10,867 nt of DNA from Chitinophagales bacterium (GCA_020629335.1 JAHDDN010000160.1:1-10867); one strand, 5' to 3'; positions 1 to 8,021 are shown, counted from the stretch's first letter. Program-made: numbers and translations. Notes: generated by a model not told the origin, from the sequence alone.

Positions 1-40
1 CAGTTATTCAGTTCATCAGTTTACCAGTTATTCAGTTAGA
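1..40. repeat. degenerate 8-bp tandem repeat (CAGTTnnn)
   Basis: Five consecutive 8-nt units each begin CAGTT: CAGTTATT, CAGTTCAT, CAGTTTAC, CAGTTATT, CAGTTAGA. The array starts at the window edge, so its true length is unknown. It ends one or two bases from the stop codon of the LRR gene. No function can be assigned. One unit (CAGTTCAT) resembles the AGTTCAT heptamer array at the other end of the window. Confidence 0.7.
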
Positions 41-41
41 A

Positions 42-3000
42 TCAAAGTTTGAGTACTCTTTCCATTTGATAAGTATCATTAGAATAAACGTATAAAAAGT
101 ACAAGCCTTTTGGGAGTTCATGGACATTGATTTGTATAAGCTCTTCCCCATTATAGTTTTGTGAATAAACGACTCTGCCATTGATATCTTTGATACCAAT
201 AAAGTGAATATTGCTATATTGAACATTAACAAAATCCTTACAAGGATTTGGATAAACTTGAGCCAGATTATCTGTTTCGTTTAAACTAAATAAAGGATTC
301 GTTTTACAGCCAAAACAGAAATTGAAATAAGTATTGTAAAAGCTATCACAAGCATCCCCAAAGCCATCTCCATCACTATCCGTTTGATCAATATTATAGG
401 CTAAAAAACAATTATCACACTCATCCCCAATGCCATCTCCATCACTATCCAATTGATCGGGATTTCTATAGAATGGGCAATTATCCTGATGATCAGGAAT
501 ACCATCATTATCCATATCAAAGAATCCAATTGTAAGAGCGGTTTCATTGGTAATAATTGGCTCGTTATAGTCAAAGTAGATGTAAGCTTTATTTTTTATT
601 ATATCGCCTATTTGGTTCTCTTCATTTTGGCGGATTTTATATTGCACAAAACCATGACTAGCCGCTTCATTCGTACTGCTATCCACCAACATGATATTTT
701 CAAAAGTCCATCTCAAAACATTGCTATCTACTACTGATACATAATAATCATGACTACTTCCAGTCATTGTTAAACTACTGATGTCTAAATGGGTGATATC
801 AAGCGTGTCTAATATGCTCACAAAAAGAGCCGTATCATTACCTGTATTCTGGAACCTGATCTTATAACTTAATAGGGAGTCTTCTAAGTGGATTAAATGA
901 TCTTCTCCTATTCCACTTGGAATTACTTGCTTGTCATTAGGGTCATAGCTACTCACTATTTCTTGGCAATCAGCCTCAAAAGACCAAAGATCATCGCCTT
1001 CTGATTGAGTGGTAAAAACGCCTAAATTAGCTAAGTCTGTGCAATCATCTACTACCGATTTGGTGAATTTATAGAATGGGTTATTAGGCGTTTGAATAGC
1101 AAAGCCAGTATAAGTATAGCCTTCATCAGCTATCGTAAACTTTTGATCTTCCAATTCATCCATTTGAATCACTTCCACAGCTACCAATAAATCATCCTCA
1201 TAAATTTTGACGAAAGAAGGCGTAGACATACTATTCCCTTGATTCGCAACAGTAAATGAAATGGAGTCGTTTTCACAAACGCCATTAATCAATAAATTAG
1301 AACCATCCCAAAGCAGATCCGCATTTTGCGCACAATTATCATAAGGTAAAGCAATCGCTTCCACACAGGCACCAGTGCCAGCCTCTGCCAGAACCGAAAC
1401 AGAATCAACAATAGTAAAACGTTGACAATTGCCAATAGCTAAATCGCCTAACTCAAATGTCAATTTCCCATTGCCATCATCCTCATAATCAATAGAGCTG
1501 GATAACGGAATGATTTCTTCAGGAAAACGCACTTCCACATAAGCGTTTTCTGCCACCATCGTTCCCATATTACAACAGTCAACAGTGTAGGTGTTTAGAT
1601 AGCCCTTGCGCAGTAGGGGAGTACCAATATTAACCGTTAAAATAGGACACTCCTCACTGGCGACACTTCCAAAGTCAAGATGCTCTATTACTTCGCCATA
1701 AGTAGTATTAGCTAAATCATAGCTAGCTTGAATCGGACAACTTTCCTCCCATAAATCTACTGGTGGAAGAAACTCCAACTGATGATTAGTGGTATCAATT
1801 TCTAATTCAAAATAACCATTCTCATCCGTAAAAGTAATACGAGAATAATCATCTAAGAAAACCATCACATTAGGTATTCCCACCTCATCTTCATTAATGA
1901 TACAATCATCATTTAGATCCCCATCATCTTGATATACATAACCCGACACCAATACAAAATCAAAACATTCCATATCTATTGTGTAAATATCGAGTAAAGG
2001 ACAATTGCTAAAAGAAGGCAAATAACCTTCTAAATGATAATTAGGACAAAGCTGTAACTCTATTAATTCAGGCAAATTAAAATCTGGCACCCTACCTGAA
2101 ATCAAATTACCTTCTAAATGCAATTTTCTTAAACCGCTTAAATTATCAAAATTAGGTATCGTGTCTTCTAATAAATTATAAGCCAAATTGAGCTCCAGTA
2201 AAGATAAATCTTCAAATAAAGGAATCCCTCCAATCAATTGATTATTATTTAAACTGAGATACAATAAACTAGTGGTTTCAAAGTCAGGTATTACACCACT
2301 CAATTGATTTTCTCTCAAAGCAAGTGTTTCTAATAAAGGCAAATCAAAATCGGGAATTTTACCACTTAGTTGATTCGTCCCTAAATTGAGAAAATCTAAA
2401 ACAGGCAAGTCAAAATCGGGAATTTCTCCGCTTAGTTGATTTTCTTTTAAATTAAGTTTTTCTAAAAAGGGTAAATCGAAATCGGGAATCACACCCATTA
2501 ATTCATTCCCATTCAAATAAAGCTCTTGTAAATTAGCTAAGTTAAAATTGGGAATCTCTCCACTTAAAATATTCTCCTGAAGATACAATCTGACCAAATT
2601 AGGTAAATCAAAATTGGGAATCTCCCCACTTAGTAGATTATTCTTCAAATCAATATTCAATAAATTGGGCAAATCAAAGTTGGGAATCTCACCCGTAAGC
2701 ATATTATCGTGTAAGAATAATTGCTTCAAATTAGGCAAGTCAAAATTGGGTATAGACCCACTCAATTGATTGGCTTTTAAATCTAGATATTCCAAACTAG
2801 GTAAATCAAAATTGGGAATCTCCCCCGTTAGCGCATTTTGTCTAAGATAAAGATACTCCAAATTAGGCAAATCAAAATTGGGTATAGACCCACTCAATTG
2901 ATTACTTCTCAAATCCAAGAACTCTAAACTCGGTAAATTAAAATCAGGAATCGAATCACTCAACTGATTACCATATAAATTCAATCGCTCCAAGTTCGGC

Positions 3001-3272
3001 AAATATAAATCAGTAATGATTCCACTAAGATTATTATTGGGCAGATTAATTTTTTGAATACTACAGTTTTCCTCGTTCAAACTAATCCCATACCATTCTG
3101 AAATCGGCCCTTCTAACCAAGCAGTATTATCAACCCATTCATCTCCATTAGTTGCTTCATATAAAGCAACTAATTGTAAAGAGTCATTACTTGTCACTCC
3201 ACTACATTGAGCAGCAGCGCCTAGCATGGGTATCATAAAGATTAAAATACTTAAGGTGTTGCGAATATTCAT
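42..3272 (-). CDS. secreted LRR protein with TSP3 repeats and T9SS C-terminal sorting domain
   Basis: The 1076-residue protein is predicted to be exported by Sec and then delivered to the cell surface or medium by the type IX system. Residues 1-21 form a signal peptide with a hydrophobic core and AAAQ before C23; this is not a good lipobox. Residues about 32-72 resemble an LRR N-terminal cap ([11 protein letters not shown]). Residues about 73-430 hold some 16 LRRs of the LxxLxLxxNxLSGxIPxFD type; 13 in a row are exactly 22 residues apart (94 to 358). Residues 443-500 look like an SdrD B/Cna-B-like beta domain ([20 protein letters not shown]). A DUF11-like stretch follows (about 545-660). Residues 775-915 match the Bacteroidota domain beginning SYDPNDK and ending [14 protein letters not shown]. 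Residues 918-977 are calcium-binding thrombospondin type 3 repeats ([12 protein letters not shown]). Residues 1005-1076 are the T9SS type A sorting domain ([21 protein letters not shown]). Binding or adhesion is likely; the ligand is unknown. The ATG at 3272 is preceded by A-rich sequence, and no alternative start keeps the signal peptide. Confidence 0.96.
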   Translation of the reverse strand: MNIRNTLSILIFMIPMLGAAAQCSGVTSNDSLQLVALYEATNGDEWVDNTAWLEGPISEWYGISLNEENCSIQKINLPNNNLSGIITDLYLPNLERLNLYGNQLSDSIPDFNLPSLEFLDLRSNQLSGSIPNFDLPNLEYLYLRQNALTGEIPNFDLPSLEYLDLKANQLSGSIPNFDLPNLKQLFLHDNMLTGEIPNFDLPNLLNIDLKNNLLSGEIPNFDLPNLVRLYLQENILSGEIPNFNLANLQELYLNGNELMGVIPDFDLPFLEKLNLKENQLSGEIPDFDLPVLDFLNLGTNQLSGKIPDFDLPLLETLALRENQLSGVIPDFETTSLLYLSLNNNQLIGGIPLFEDLSLLELNLAYNLLEDTIPNFDNLSGLRKLHLEGNLISGRVPDFNLPELIELQLCPNYHLEGYLPSFSNCPLLDIYTIDMECFDFVLVSGYVYQDDGDLNDDCIINEDEVGIPNVMVFLDDYSRITFTDENGYFELEIDTTNHQLEFLPPVDLWEESCPIQASYDLANTTYGEVIEHLDFGSVASEECPILTVNIGTPLLRKGYLNTYTVDCCNMGTMVAENAYVEVRFPEEIIPLSSSIDYEDDGNGKLTFELGDLAIGNCQRFTIVDSVSVLAEAGTGACVEAIALPYDNCAQNADLLWDGSNLLINGVCENDSISFTVANQGNSMSTPSFVKIYEDDLLVAVEVIQMDELEDQKFTIADEGYTYTGFAIQTPNNPFYKFTKSVVDDCTDLANLGVFTTQSEGDDLWSFEADCQEIVSSYDPNDKQVIPSGIGEDHLIHLEDSLLSYKIRFQNTGNDTALFVSILDTLDITHLDISSLTMTGSSHDYYVSVVDSNVLRWTFENIMLVDSSTNEAASHGFVQYKIRQNEENQIGDIIKNKAYIYFDYNEPIITNETALTIGFFDMDNDGIPDHQDNCPFYRNPDQLDSDGDGIGDECDNCFLAYNIDQTDSDGDGFGDACDSFYNTYFNFCFGCKTNPLFSLNETDNLAQVYPNPCKDFVNVQYSNIHFIGIKDINGRVVYSQNYNGEELIQINVHELPKGLYFLYVYSNDTYQMERVLKL
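2136..2993 (-). repeat. 66-bp in-frame tandem repeats encoding the LRRs
   Basis: Thirteen consecutive 22-codon units (residues 94-379) make a 66-bp periodic array inside the LRR gene. On the + strand the phrase aaatcaaaattggg or a close variant returns once per unit. Several units are near-identical at DNA level around the IPNFDLP codons, so unit number could change by slippage or recombination. This is coding repeat structure, not a CRISPR array. Confidence 0.85.
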
Positions 3273-3335
3273 TTTTTCGATTTAAGGTGTTGTTGGGTGG
3301 TGTTGTGAAGAGATACTAAACTAGTACTCCTATCT

Positions 3336-3367
3336 CAAATATCAGAGAAACTATAAAGATATGCAAA
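3336..3367 (-). promoter_or_regulatory. candidate Bacteroidota promoter for the LRR gene
   Basis: Read on the minus strand there is TTTG (3367-3364), 20 nt, then GATATTTG (3343-3336). This is the Bacteroidota -33/-7 arrangement (TTG, 19-21 nt, TAnnTTTG) with one mismatch in the -7 box. Transcription would begin around 3330, giving a leader of about 55-60 nt. Assigned by eye only; an AT-rich spacer will also yield chance matches. Confidence 0.35.
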
Positions 3368-3672
3368 TACAATAAATGGGTAAATTACAAGAAAATGGAG
3401 GCGTTTTTATATCTTTGTAATAAAAAAAGACTGATTAAGTCACTGTAATTCAGTGTTTTGTGATTTTTAGGCTTGCATTTAGTTTCCGAGAAAAAAACAA
3501 ATGATAAAAAGGTATAGACAGTTGCTAAGTCTTGTCAATCGAAAATGAAACAAAACCAACGCAACTGCCTCTCAACACCTTTTATTTTAACCATCAAATT
3601 AACACTTCAAATATCATACATCCTACTCAATACGACAATTTCATTATTTACAAAAATTACAATAAAAACCAA
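3368..3672. other. non-coding spacer between divergent genes
   Basis: This AT-rich stretch lies between the LRR gene and the 3880 gene. I see no convincing gene in it. It holds an isolated + strand TATCTTTG (3410-3417) whose upstream -33 region has TTA rather than TTG, and a small hairpin CACTG/CAGTG near 3440-3455. Neither is enough to claim a small RNA. Confidence 0.5.
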
Positions 3673-3703
3673 TTGGATTTTGAGCCAAAAATCAATAACT
3701 TTA
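3673..3703 (+). promoter_or_regulatory. candidate promoter for the 3880 gene
   Basis: TTG at 3673-3675, exactly 20 nt, then TAACTTTA at 3696-3703, which matches the Bacteroidota -7 consensus TAnnTTTG at five of its six fixed positions. The predicted transcription start is near 3710. This leaves a leader of about 170 nt that includes the hairpin at 3802-3854. Confidence 0.4.
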
Positions 3704-3801
3704 CAGCCTAAGTGATTGAAATATAGTACATTAATTTCCAGACACCTTAGCTTGAAATTCGCTAAATTTTCACCCAAAAAAATCAATAAATTACATCTCA
3801 A

Positions 3802-3854
3802 CTCCCCCTTCCTTATTTATAGGAGGGGCCAGAGGAGCTTGATAATCAGGGGAG
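3802..3854. repeat. REP-like GC-rich hairpin in the leader of the 3880 gene
   Basis: CCCCTTCCT (3805-3813) pairs with AGGAGGGG (3821-3828) around the loop TATTTAT, with one bulged T. An outer CTCCCC (3802-3807) could alternatively pair with GGGGAG (3849-3854). The block is much more GC-rich than its surroundings. It resembles the short CTCCCC...GGAGGGG...GGGGAG extragenic palindromes dispersed in many Bacteroidota genomes; that resemblance is from memory. It ends about 25 nt before the start codon and would be transcribed, so it may also affect translation. Confidence 0.55.
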
Positions 3855-3879
3855 CCTATAAAAAAATCAAAATTAATCA

Positions 3880-5319
3880 ATGCAAGACAATGCCTTTTTA
3901 AAACAGATGAAAATTTGTACAGATGCAGAAATAAAGGCATTCAAAAAATTCCTAGCTTCTCCTTACTTTGAAGGGAGTAAAAACCTAGTACTCCTTTACG
4001 ACTTTATTTATAAATACGCCCCCACCTTCCAGTCCAATAAATTCACTAAAGAAAATGCACACGCACGCATCTTTCCCAATAAAACCTTTGTCGCAAGAAG
4101 AATTGATGACCTCCTAAGAGATTTAAGAAAAACACTGGAGCACTTCTGGTACATAGAATCAGTGAAAAATAATGAAATCGATAAAAATCTAATCCTCGCC
4201 AAATTATATCACAAACGCAATCTCAACCATTTTGCGGAGCAAAAAATCGAACAAAACGAAAAACTAATCCAAAGCAACTTAAAAAAAGATATACACCTCT
4301 TTAATCAAGACCTCAAACACCAAATTACCCTACATGAATCCATCACCTATATGGGAATCCGTGACAAAGAACCCAATCTCCAAAAAGTACTAAACAGCCT
4401 CAATCTATACTATATCGTCAATGGACTCAAATACTACTACAAAAGCATCAATATAAAAACCTTCATAGCCGACCAAAGCTATGACTTCGATTTTTGGAAT
4501 CTCGTCATCGATGACTTAGAAAAAAAAGATCCCACGAATTACCCAATTATTGTCCGCATCTACTTACTAGCGGTCCAAATCGCCAAAGAACCCAAAGAAG
4601 CTACTTATATCAAATTAAGAGACCTGATTTACCAACATTTCAATGATTTTGCCAAAACAGAATTAGAAGAAATGTTCGCCGTCCTACACAACTATTTAAT
4701 CGGCCAAATCAACAAAGGCAATCGAGCACTCATCAATGATCTATTTGAAACCTATCAATTCGAACTCAAAAATGAAATTATCTTAGAAGATGGAAAAATC
4801 AGAGCCAGTATCTTCAAAAATATCACCACCGTAGCCCACTTGGCTAACCAATTAGACTGGCTAAAATACTTCTTAGAAAACTACCAAAATGCCGTAAGCG
4901 ATGAAGAGTACGCACTGAGCCTTGCACAACTTTATTTCAAGCAAGAACGCTATACCGAAATCATCGAACTATTCAGTACCAGAGATTACCAAGACATCTT
5001 CTACAAACTAAGAGCCTACTGCAATCAAATCATGGCCTACTACGAAATTTGGCACCAAAACGATGATCCCGATGATTTAGAAAAGTTGGAAAATCGCCTT
5101 TACGCATTCATCCTTTTCCTAAGCAGAAATAACAAAAATCTGCCCAAACACTCCCTCTACTATCGAAATTTTACCCGCTATATGAAGCAATTTCTACGCA
5201 TTCTCTTAGAGCCTCGGATCAATCAAGAGAACCTAAAAAAATTAGAAACCGAAATCCGAGAAGCCACCCAAGTACAAGAAAAACGCTGGCTCCTACAAAA
5301 AATCAAATCCCTACAGTAA
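3880..5319 (+). CDS. hypothetical all-helical protein, lineage-specific
   Basis: I do not recognise a characterised family. The 479-residue product has no signal peptide, membrane segment or catalytic motif and should be cytoplasmic. It is rich in Lys, Glu, Leu, Tyr and Asn and appears almost wholly alpha-helical. The N-terminal part has KKFLASPYF (22-30), LLYDFIYKYAPTF (38-50) and RRIDDLLRDLRKTLEHF (73-89). It resembles hypothetical proteins I associate with Saprospiria, where a 'k.FL.SPYfn.s..l..Ly..l.kyaP.f' start precedes irregular helical repeats. Residues about 340-420 (YALSLAQLYFKQERYTEIIELF) are TPR-like, which suggests a scaffold or protein-binding role; that is inference. The ATG at 3880 is in A-rich context; M10 is an alternative start. 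It stands alone, 556 bp before thrS, with no sign of co-transcription. Confidence 0.9.
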   Translation: MQDNAFLKQMKICTDAEIKAFKKFLASPYFEGSKNLVLLYDFIYKYAPTFQSNKFTKENAHARIFPNKTFVARRIDDLLRDLRKTLEHFWYIESVKNNEIDKNLILAKLYHKRNLNHFAEQKIEQNEKLIQSNLKKDIHLFNQDLKHQITLHESITYMGIRDKEPNLQKVLNSLNLYYIVNGLKYYYKSINIKTFIADQSYDFDFWNLVIDDLEKKDPTNYPIIVRIYLLAVQIAKEPKEATYIKLRDLIYQHFNDFAKTELEEMFAVLHNYLIGQINKGNRALINDLFETYQFELKNEIILEDGKIRASIFKNITTVAHLANQLDWLKYFLENYQNAVSDEEYALSLAQLYFKQERYTEIIELFSTRDYQDIFYKLRAYCNQIMAYYEIWHQNDDPDDLEKLENRLYAFILFLSRNNKNLPKHSLYYRNFTRYMKQFLRILLEPRINQENLKKLETEIREATQVQEKRWLLQKIKSLQ

Positions 5320-5359
5320 TTCCTCTGATCTATCGTAAGCGTCTCGCTTGTGATCGTAC

Positions 5360-5379
5360 AGACAAAGCATGCCTTGTCT
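5360..5379. repeat. 20-bp near-perfect palindrome (AGACAA...TTGTCT)
   Basis: AGACAA, then A-GCATGC-C, then TTGTCT. The sequence is its own reverse complement except for one A/C mismatched pair. It sits in the spacer between the 3880 gene and repeat element A. It may be a dispersed extragenic palindrome or part of a terminator for the 3880 gene, though no T-run follows. Confidence 0.55.
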
Positions 5380-5412
5380 CTATATGCTTTGACTCAACTA
5401 TTAATCAAATCT

Positions 5413-5642
5413 GGGCGTGCCCATGCGTTAGCAAAGGCGAGTGCGAAGCACAAGCAAATTAATCATTTATCATTACATATTATGCATTCGCCGAAGGCGC
5501 ATGGTCGGGCTATCCGTTCTTATGTGGCTATGGACTGGCTATTCCGCTAAGGCGTACTTGTCTGCCTTGCAGGCCAGCCTGCGTCCACCTAAGCTCCATA
5601 AGCCAGCCCATTGACGCCACATACCACTACTATCCCTCACGC
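5413..5642 (+). repeat. structured spacer element, copy A (variable hairpin plus conserved module)
   Basis: The element starts GGGCGTGCC (5413-5421). Next comes a two-part hairpin: CCATGCG (5421-5427) with CGCATGG (5498-5504), and inside it GGCGAGTGC (5436-5444) with GCATTCGCC (5484-5492). The conserved module GGTCGGGCTATCCG... (5503-5642) follows. It matches copy B near 7803-7942, inverted, at about 80% by eye without gaps over about 140 nt. The module can fold as an outer stem TATGTGGC (5521-5528)/GCCACATA (5616-5623), an inner stem CTGGCT/AGCCAG, and two hairpins, AAGGC/GCCTT (5549-5568) and GCAGG/CCTGC (5569-5582). It has no ATG-started ORF shared with copy B. Class unknown: structured RNA, REP/MITE-like DNA, or both. 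Confidence 0.75.
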
Positions 5643-5655
5643 ATCCTAACAATCG

Positions 5656-5687
5656 TTTGTGCAAAGTCCCCAAAAAGCCTATCTTTG
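5656..5687 (+). promoter_or_regulatory. probable thrS promoter (Bacteroidota type)
   Basis: TTTG (5656-5659), 20 nt, then TATCTTTG (5680-5687). Both boxes and the spacing fit the Bacteroidota consensus exactly. Transcription would begin near 5694 and give thrS a leader of about 180 nt containing two hairpins. The -7 box overlaps a small CCCAAA (5669-5674)/TTTGGG (5684-5689) inverted repeat, so a chance match cannot be excluded. Confidence 0.55.
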
Positions 5688-5763
5688 GGCTTGATTTCAA
5701 AGCAACTATAAATATACCCATAGCATACTTGCGTCTCATGAACAAATCGCTTGTATAAAAAAT

Positions 5764-5797
5764 GTAGGGGCGCCCCTTGTGATCGCCCGCAAGGGGG
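5764..5797. repeat. GC-rich leader hairpin (GTAGGGGCGC...)
   Basis: CCCCTTG (5773-5779) pairs perfectly with CAAGGGG (5790-5796) around a 10-nt loop. Just upstream, GGGGCGCCCC (5767-5776) is a competing self-complementary block. The 10-mer GTAGGGGCGC at its start also occurs, reverse-complemented, in the loop of the large hairpin of repeat copy B. It lies in the predicted thrS leader but looks like mobile spacer repeat material. Confidence 0.55.
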
Positions 5798-5824
5798 ATA
5801 GAAATCAACACATTTTTTGAAACG

Positions 5825-5858
5825 AAGGAGTGATTGAATTCGTAGTTAATCACTCCTT
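5825..5858 (+). promoter_or_regulatory. candidate ThrRS-binding operator hairpin in the thrS leader
   Basis: AAGGAGTGATT (5825-5835) is perfectly complementary to AATCACTCCTT (5848-5858), giving an 11-bp stem with a 12-nt loop. The loop contains TTCGTAG: U33-like T, then CGT, then a purine. That is the layout of a tRNA-Thr(CGU) anticodon loop. CGT lies at -35 to -33 relative to the thrS ATG. In E. coli, ThrRS represses thrS translation by binding a leader hairpin that mimics the tRNA-Thr anticodon arm, with CGU in its loop about 31-33 nt upstream of the start. The similarity of position and loop is seen directly; function is inferred. The alternative is a repeat-family hairpin or an unrelated leader structure. 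Confidence 0.5.
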
Positions 5859-5875
5859 AAAATTGACAAAACAAA

Positions 5876-7801
5876 ATGATTAACATTACATTCCCAGATG
5901 GAAACGTAAGGCAGTACGAAGCAGGAACAACTGCTATGGAAATCGCCAAGTCTATCAGTCATGGACTGGCCAAAAAAGTAATTTCAGCAAAAGTTGATGG
6001 TGAAGTGTGGGATGCCACCCGCCCCTTGACCACCGATAGCACCTTACAATTACTAACCTGGGATGATAAAGATGGAAAAGCGACCTTTTGGCACTCTTCT
6101 GCCCACTTAATGGCAGAAGCCTTAGAAGCACTCTACCCCGGTGTAAAGTTTGGAACAGGCCCTTCTATTGAAGGCGGATTCTATTATGATGTGGATTTAG
6201 GCGAAGTTAGTCTCTCTGTAGAAGACTTCCCTAAAATCGAAAAAAAGATGAAAGAATTAGCCAGTCAGAAGAATGATTACGTAAGAAGTGATAAGTCTAA
6301 AGCAGAAGCAATCGCATTCTTCCAAGAAAAAGGCGACCCATTCAAACTCGAACTCCTAGAAGGGTTAGAGGATGGAGACATCACCTTCTATCAACAAGGC
6401 GATTTTGTGGATCTTTGTAAAGGGCCACATATTCCTAATACTGGCGCTATTAAAGCATTTAAATTACTCAATGTAGCAGGAGCTTACTGGAGAGGAGACG
6501 AAGGTAATCCTCAAATGACCCGTATTTACGGAGTCGCATTCCCTAAAGCTTCCATGTTAGAGGAACATTTAGAAATGTTAGAAGAAGCCAAAAAGAGAGA
6601 TCACCGTAAATTAGGTGCGCAACTCAAATTATTTGCTTTTTCTGATAAAGTAGGGGCAGGGCTCCCACTTTGGTTGCCTAAAGGCACCATCGTGAGAGAT
6701 ACGCTTCAAGAGTTCTTAAAAGAAGAACAACTAAAAAGAGGCTATCAATTGGTAATGAGCCCTCATATTGGTAAGAAAGAACTATATGTTACTTCTGGCC
6801 ACTATGAGAAGTATGGAGAAGATTCATTCCAACCCATCAAAACACCAAAGCAAGACGAGGAATTCTTACTAAAGCCGATGAACTGTCCTCACCACTGTGA
6901 GATTTACAAAACATCTCCTTATTCTTATAAGGAATTACCCATTCGTTTGGCAGAGTTTGGAACGGTTTATCGCTATGAGCAAAGTGGAGAGCTACATGGT
7001 TTATCAAGAGTGAGAGGCTTTACGCAAGATGATGCACATATCTTCTGTATGCCAGAGCAACTAAAAGAAGAATTCCAAAACGTAATCGACTTAGTATCAA
7101 TGGTATTCACCAAATTGGGCTTTGCTGATTATACCGCTCAAATCTCTTTACGTGACCCAGATGATAAGTCTAAATACATCGGTTCAGACGAAAATTGGGA
7201 GAAAGCAGAGAATGCAATTATCGAAGCAACTCAAGAAAAAGGTATAAAAACCGTGACAGAATACGGTGAAGCAGCCTTTTATGGCCCGAAATTGGATTTC
7301 ATGGTAAAGGATGCCCTTAATCGTTCTTGGCAATTAGGTACTATCCAAGTAGATTACAACTTACCAGAGCGTTTTAATCTCGAATATGTTGGTGCAGATA
7401 ATGAAAAACACCGACCAGTGATGATTCACCGTGCGCCATTTGGCTCCATGGAGCGTTTCATCTCTATCTTGATTGAAAACTGTGCAGGTAACTTCCCAAC
7501 TTGGTTAGCACCACAGCAAATATCAGTCTTGACGATTAGTGATAAGTTCTTACCTTATGCAGAAGAAGTACTTAAAAAGCTACAAGCTTTAAAAATACGT
7601 GCGGCGATTGACTACAGAAATGAAAAAATCGGTCGTAAGATTCGGGATGCAGAGGTGAATAAGGTACCTTATATGCTAATTATTGGGGAAAAAGAGATTG
7701 AAAATAAGGAAGTAGCGGTCAGAAAGCACCGAGAAGGAGACAAAGGAAGTGTCAGCTTAGATGCCTTCCTAGAAACCTTCAATGCGGATGTGAATGGCTA
7801 A
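5876..7801 (+). CDS. thrS: threonyl-tRNA synthetase
   Basis: Cytoplasmic class II synthetase that charges tRNA-Thr with threonine. The 641 residues match the full-length bacterial enzyme (E. coli 642). Domains in order: TGS (about 1-62); editing domain with H73xxxH77 and C181xxxH185, which removes mischarged serine; catalytic core (about 245-535) with motif 2 around [12 protein letters not shown] (361-372) and motif 3 around APFGSMERF (520-528); C-terminal anticodon-binding domain (about 545-641). The zinc ligands that select threonine are present (C337, H388, H518). Of the E. coli anticodon-contacting residues, N575, E600 and R609 have counterparts N582, E607 and R616; R589 is replaced by K596. 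The ATG at 5876 gives the expected TGS start ([10 protein letters not shown]). infC follows after a spacer expanded by repeat copy B. The leader hairpin at 5825-5858 suggests autoregulation. Confidence 0.99.
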   Translation: MINITFPDGNVRQYEAGTTAMEIAKSISHGLAKKVISAKVDGEVWDATRPLTTDSTLQLLTWDDKDGKATFWHSSAHLMAEALEALYPGVKFGTGPSIEGGFYYDVDLGEVSLSVEDFPKIEKKMKELASQKNDYVRSDKSKAEAIAFFQEKGDPFKLELLEGLEDGDITFYQQGDFVDLCKGPHIPNTGAIKAFKLLNVAGAYWRGDEGNPQMTRIYGVAFPKASMLEEHLEMLEEAKKRDHRKLGAQLKLFAFSDKVGAGLPLWLPKGTIVRDTLQEFLKEEQLKRGYQLVMSPHIGKKELYVTSGHYEKYGEDSFQPIKTPKQDEEFLLKPMNCPHHCEIYKTSPYSYKELPIRLAEFGTVYRYEQSGELHGLSRVRGFTQDDAHIFCMPEQLKEEFQNVIDLVSMVFTKLGFADYTAQISLRDPDDKSKYIGSDENWEKAENAIIEATQEKGIKTVTEYGEAAFYGPKLDFMVKDALNRSWQLGTIQVDYNLPERFNLEYVGADNEKHRPVMIHRAPFGSMERFISILIENCAGNFPTWLAPQQISVLTISDKFLPYAEEVLKKLQALKIRAAIDYRNEKIGRKIRDAEVNKVPYMLIIGEKEIENKEVAVRKHREGDKGSVSLDAFLETFNADVNG

Positions 7802-7802
7802 T

Positions 7803-8021
7803 GGCTTAGGGATGGAAGCGGTATATGGCGTACATGGCCTGACTTACATAGCTTAGGTAGCCGCAGGCTGGCCTGAAAGGCAGACAAGGATGCCTTAGCG
7901 AAGTAGGAAGGACATAGCCATATAAGAGCGGACAGCCCGACCTTTTTTAATTTTTCATCGGAGGGCACACAGATAGGTAGCGCCCCTACGGTCCGATGAA
8001 AAATTAAAAAAGGGAAGCCCC
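7803..8021 (-). repeat. structured spacer element, copy B (inverted relative to copy A)
   Basis: Read on the minus strand it has the same plan as copy A. GGGGCTTCCC (8021-8012) leads into a perfect 22-bp inverted repeat (8013-7992 with 7962-7941) enclosing 29 nt, then GGTCGGGCTGTCCG and the conserved module down to about 7803. The hairpin has no sequence similarity to that of copy A, while the module is about 80% identical. The outer module stem is TATATGGC/GCCATATA (+ strand 7917-7924 and 7822-7829). It differs from copy A by a compensatory A-T for G-C change. AAGGCA/TGCCTT is also kept. The module begins directly at the thrS stop codon, where AATGGCT is tandemly duplicated (7793-7806). No T-run follows the hairpin, so a thrS terminator is not supported. 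Confidence 0.75.

Noticed and set aside
2136..2993. Regular 66-bp repeats that could be taken for a CRISPR-like array
   Set aside because: The period is exactly 22 codons in an open frame and the repeats encode consensus LRRs. There are no unique spacers.
3410..3417. TATCTTTG on the + strand as a promoter for an unannotated small RNA
   Set aside because: No TTG at the -33 position and no terminator or structured product downstream. The promoter at 3673-3703 is better placed for the 3880 gene.
5503..5642. Possible small protein encoded in the conserved module of copies A and B (one frame reads VGLS.L.WL...AK..LSA.QASLR in both)
   Set aside because: Copy A has a stop in this frame near 5613 while copy B runs on. 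There is no shared start codon, and the compensatory change fits structure better than coding.
5350..5853. Short ORFs on both strands in the spacer before thrS
   Set aside because: They run through palindromes and repeat element A and have no recognisable product. Composition and structure explain them as spacer repeats.
7941..8013. 22-bp perfect inverted repeat as a rho-independent terminator for thrS
   Set aside because: The stem arms are AT-rich and neither side is followed by a T-run in the right direction. It is better explained as the hairpin part of repeat copy B.
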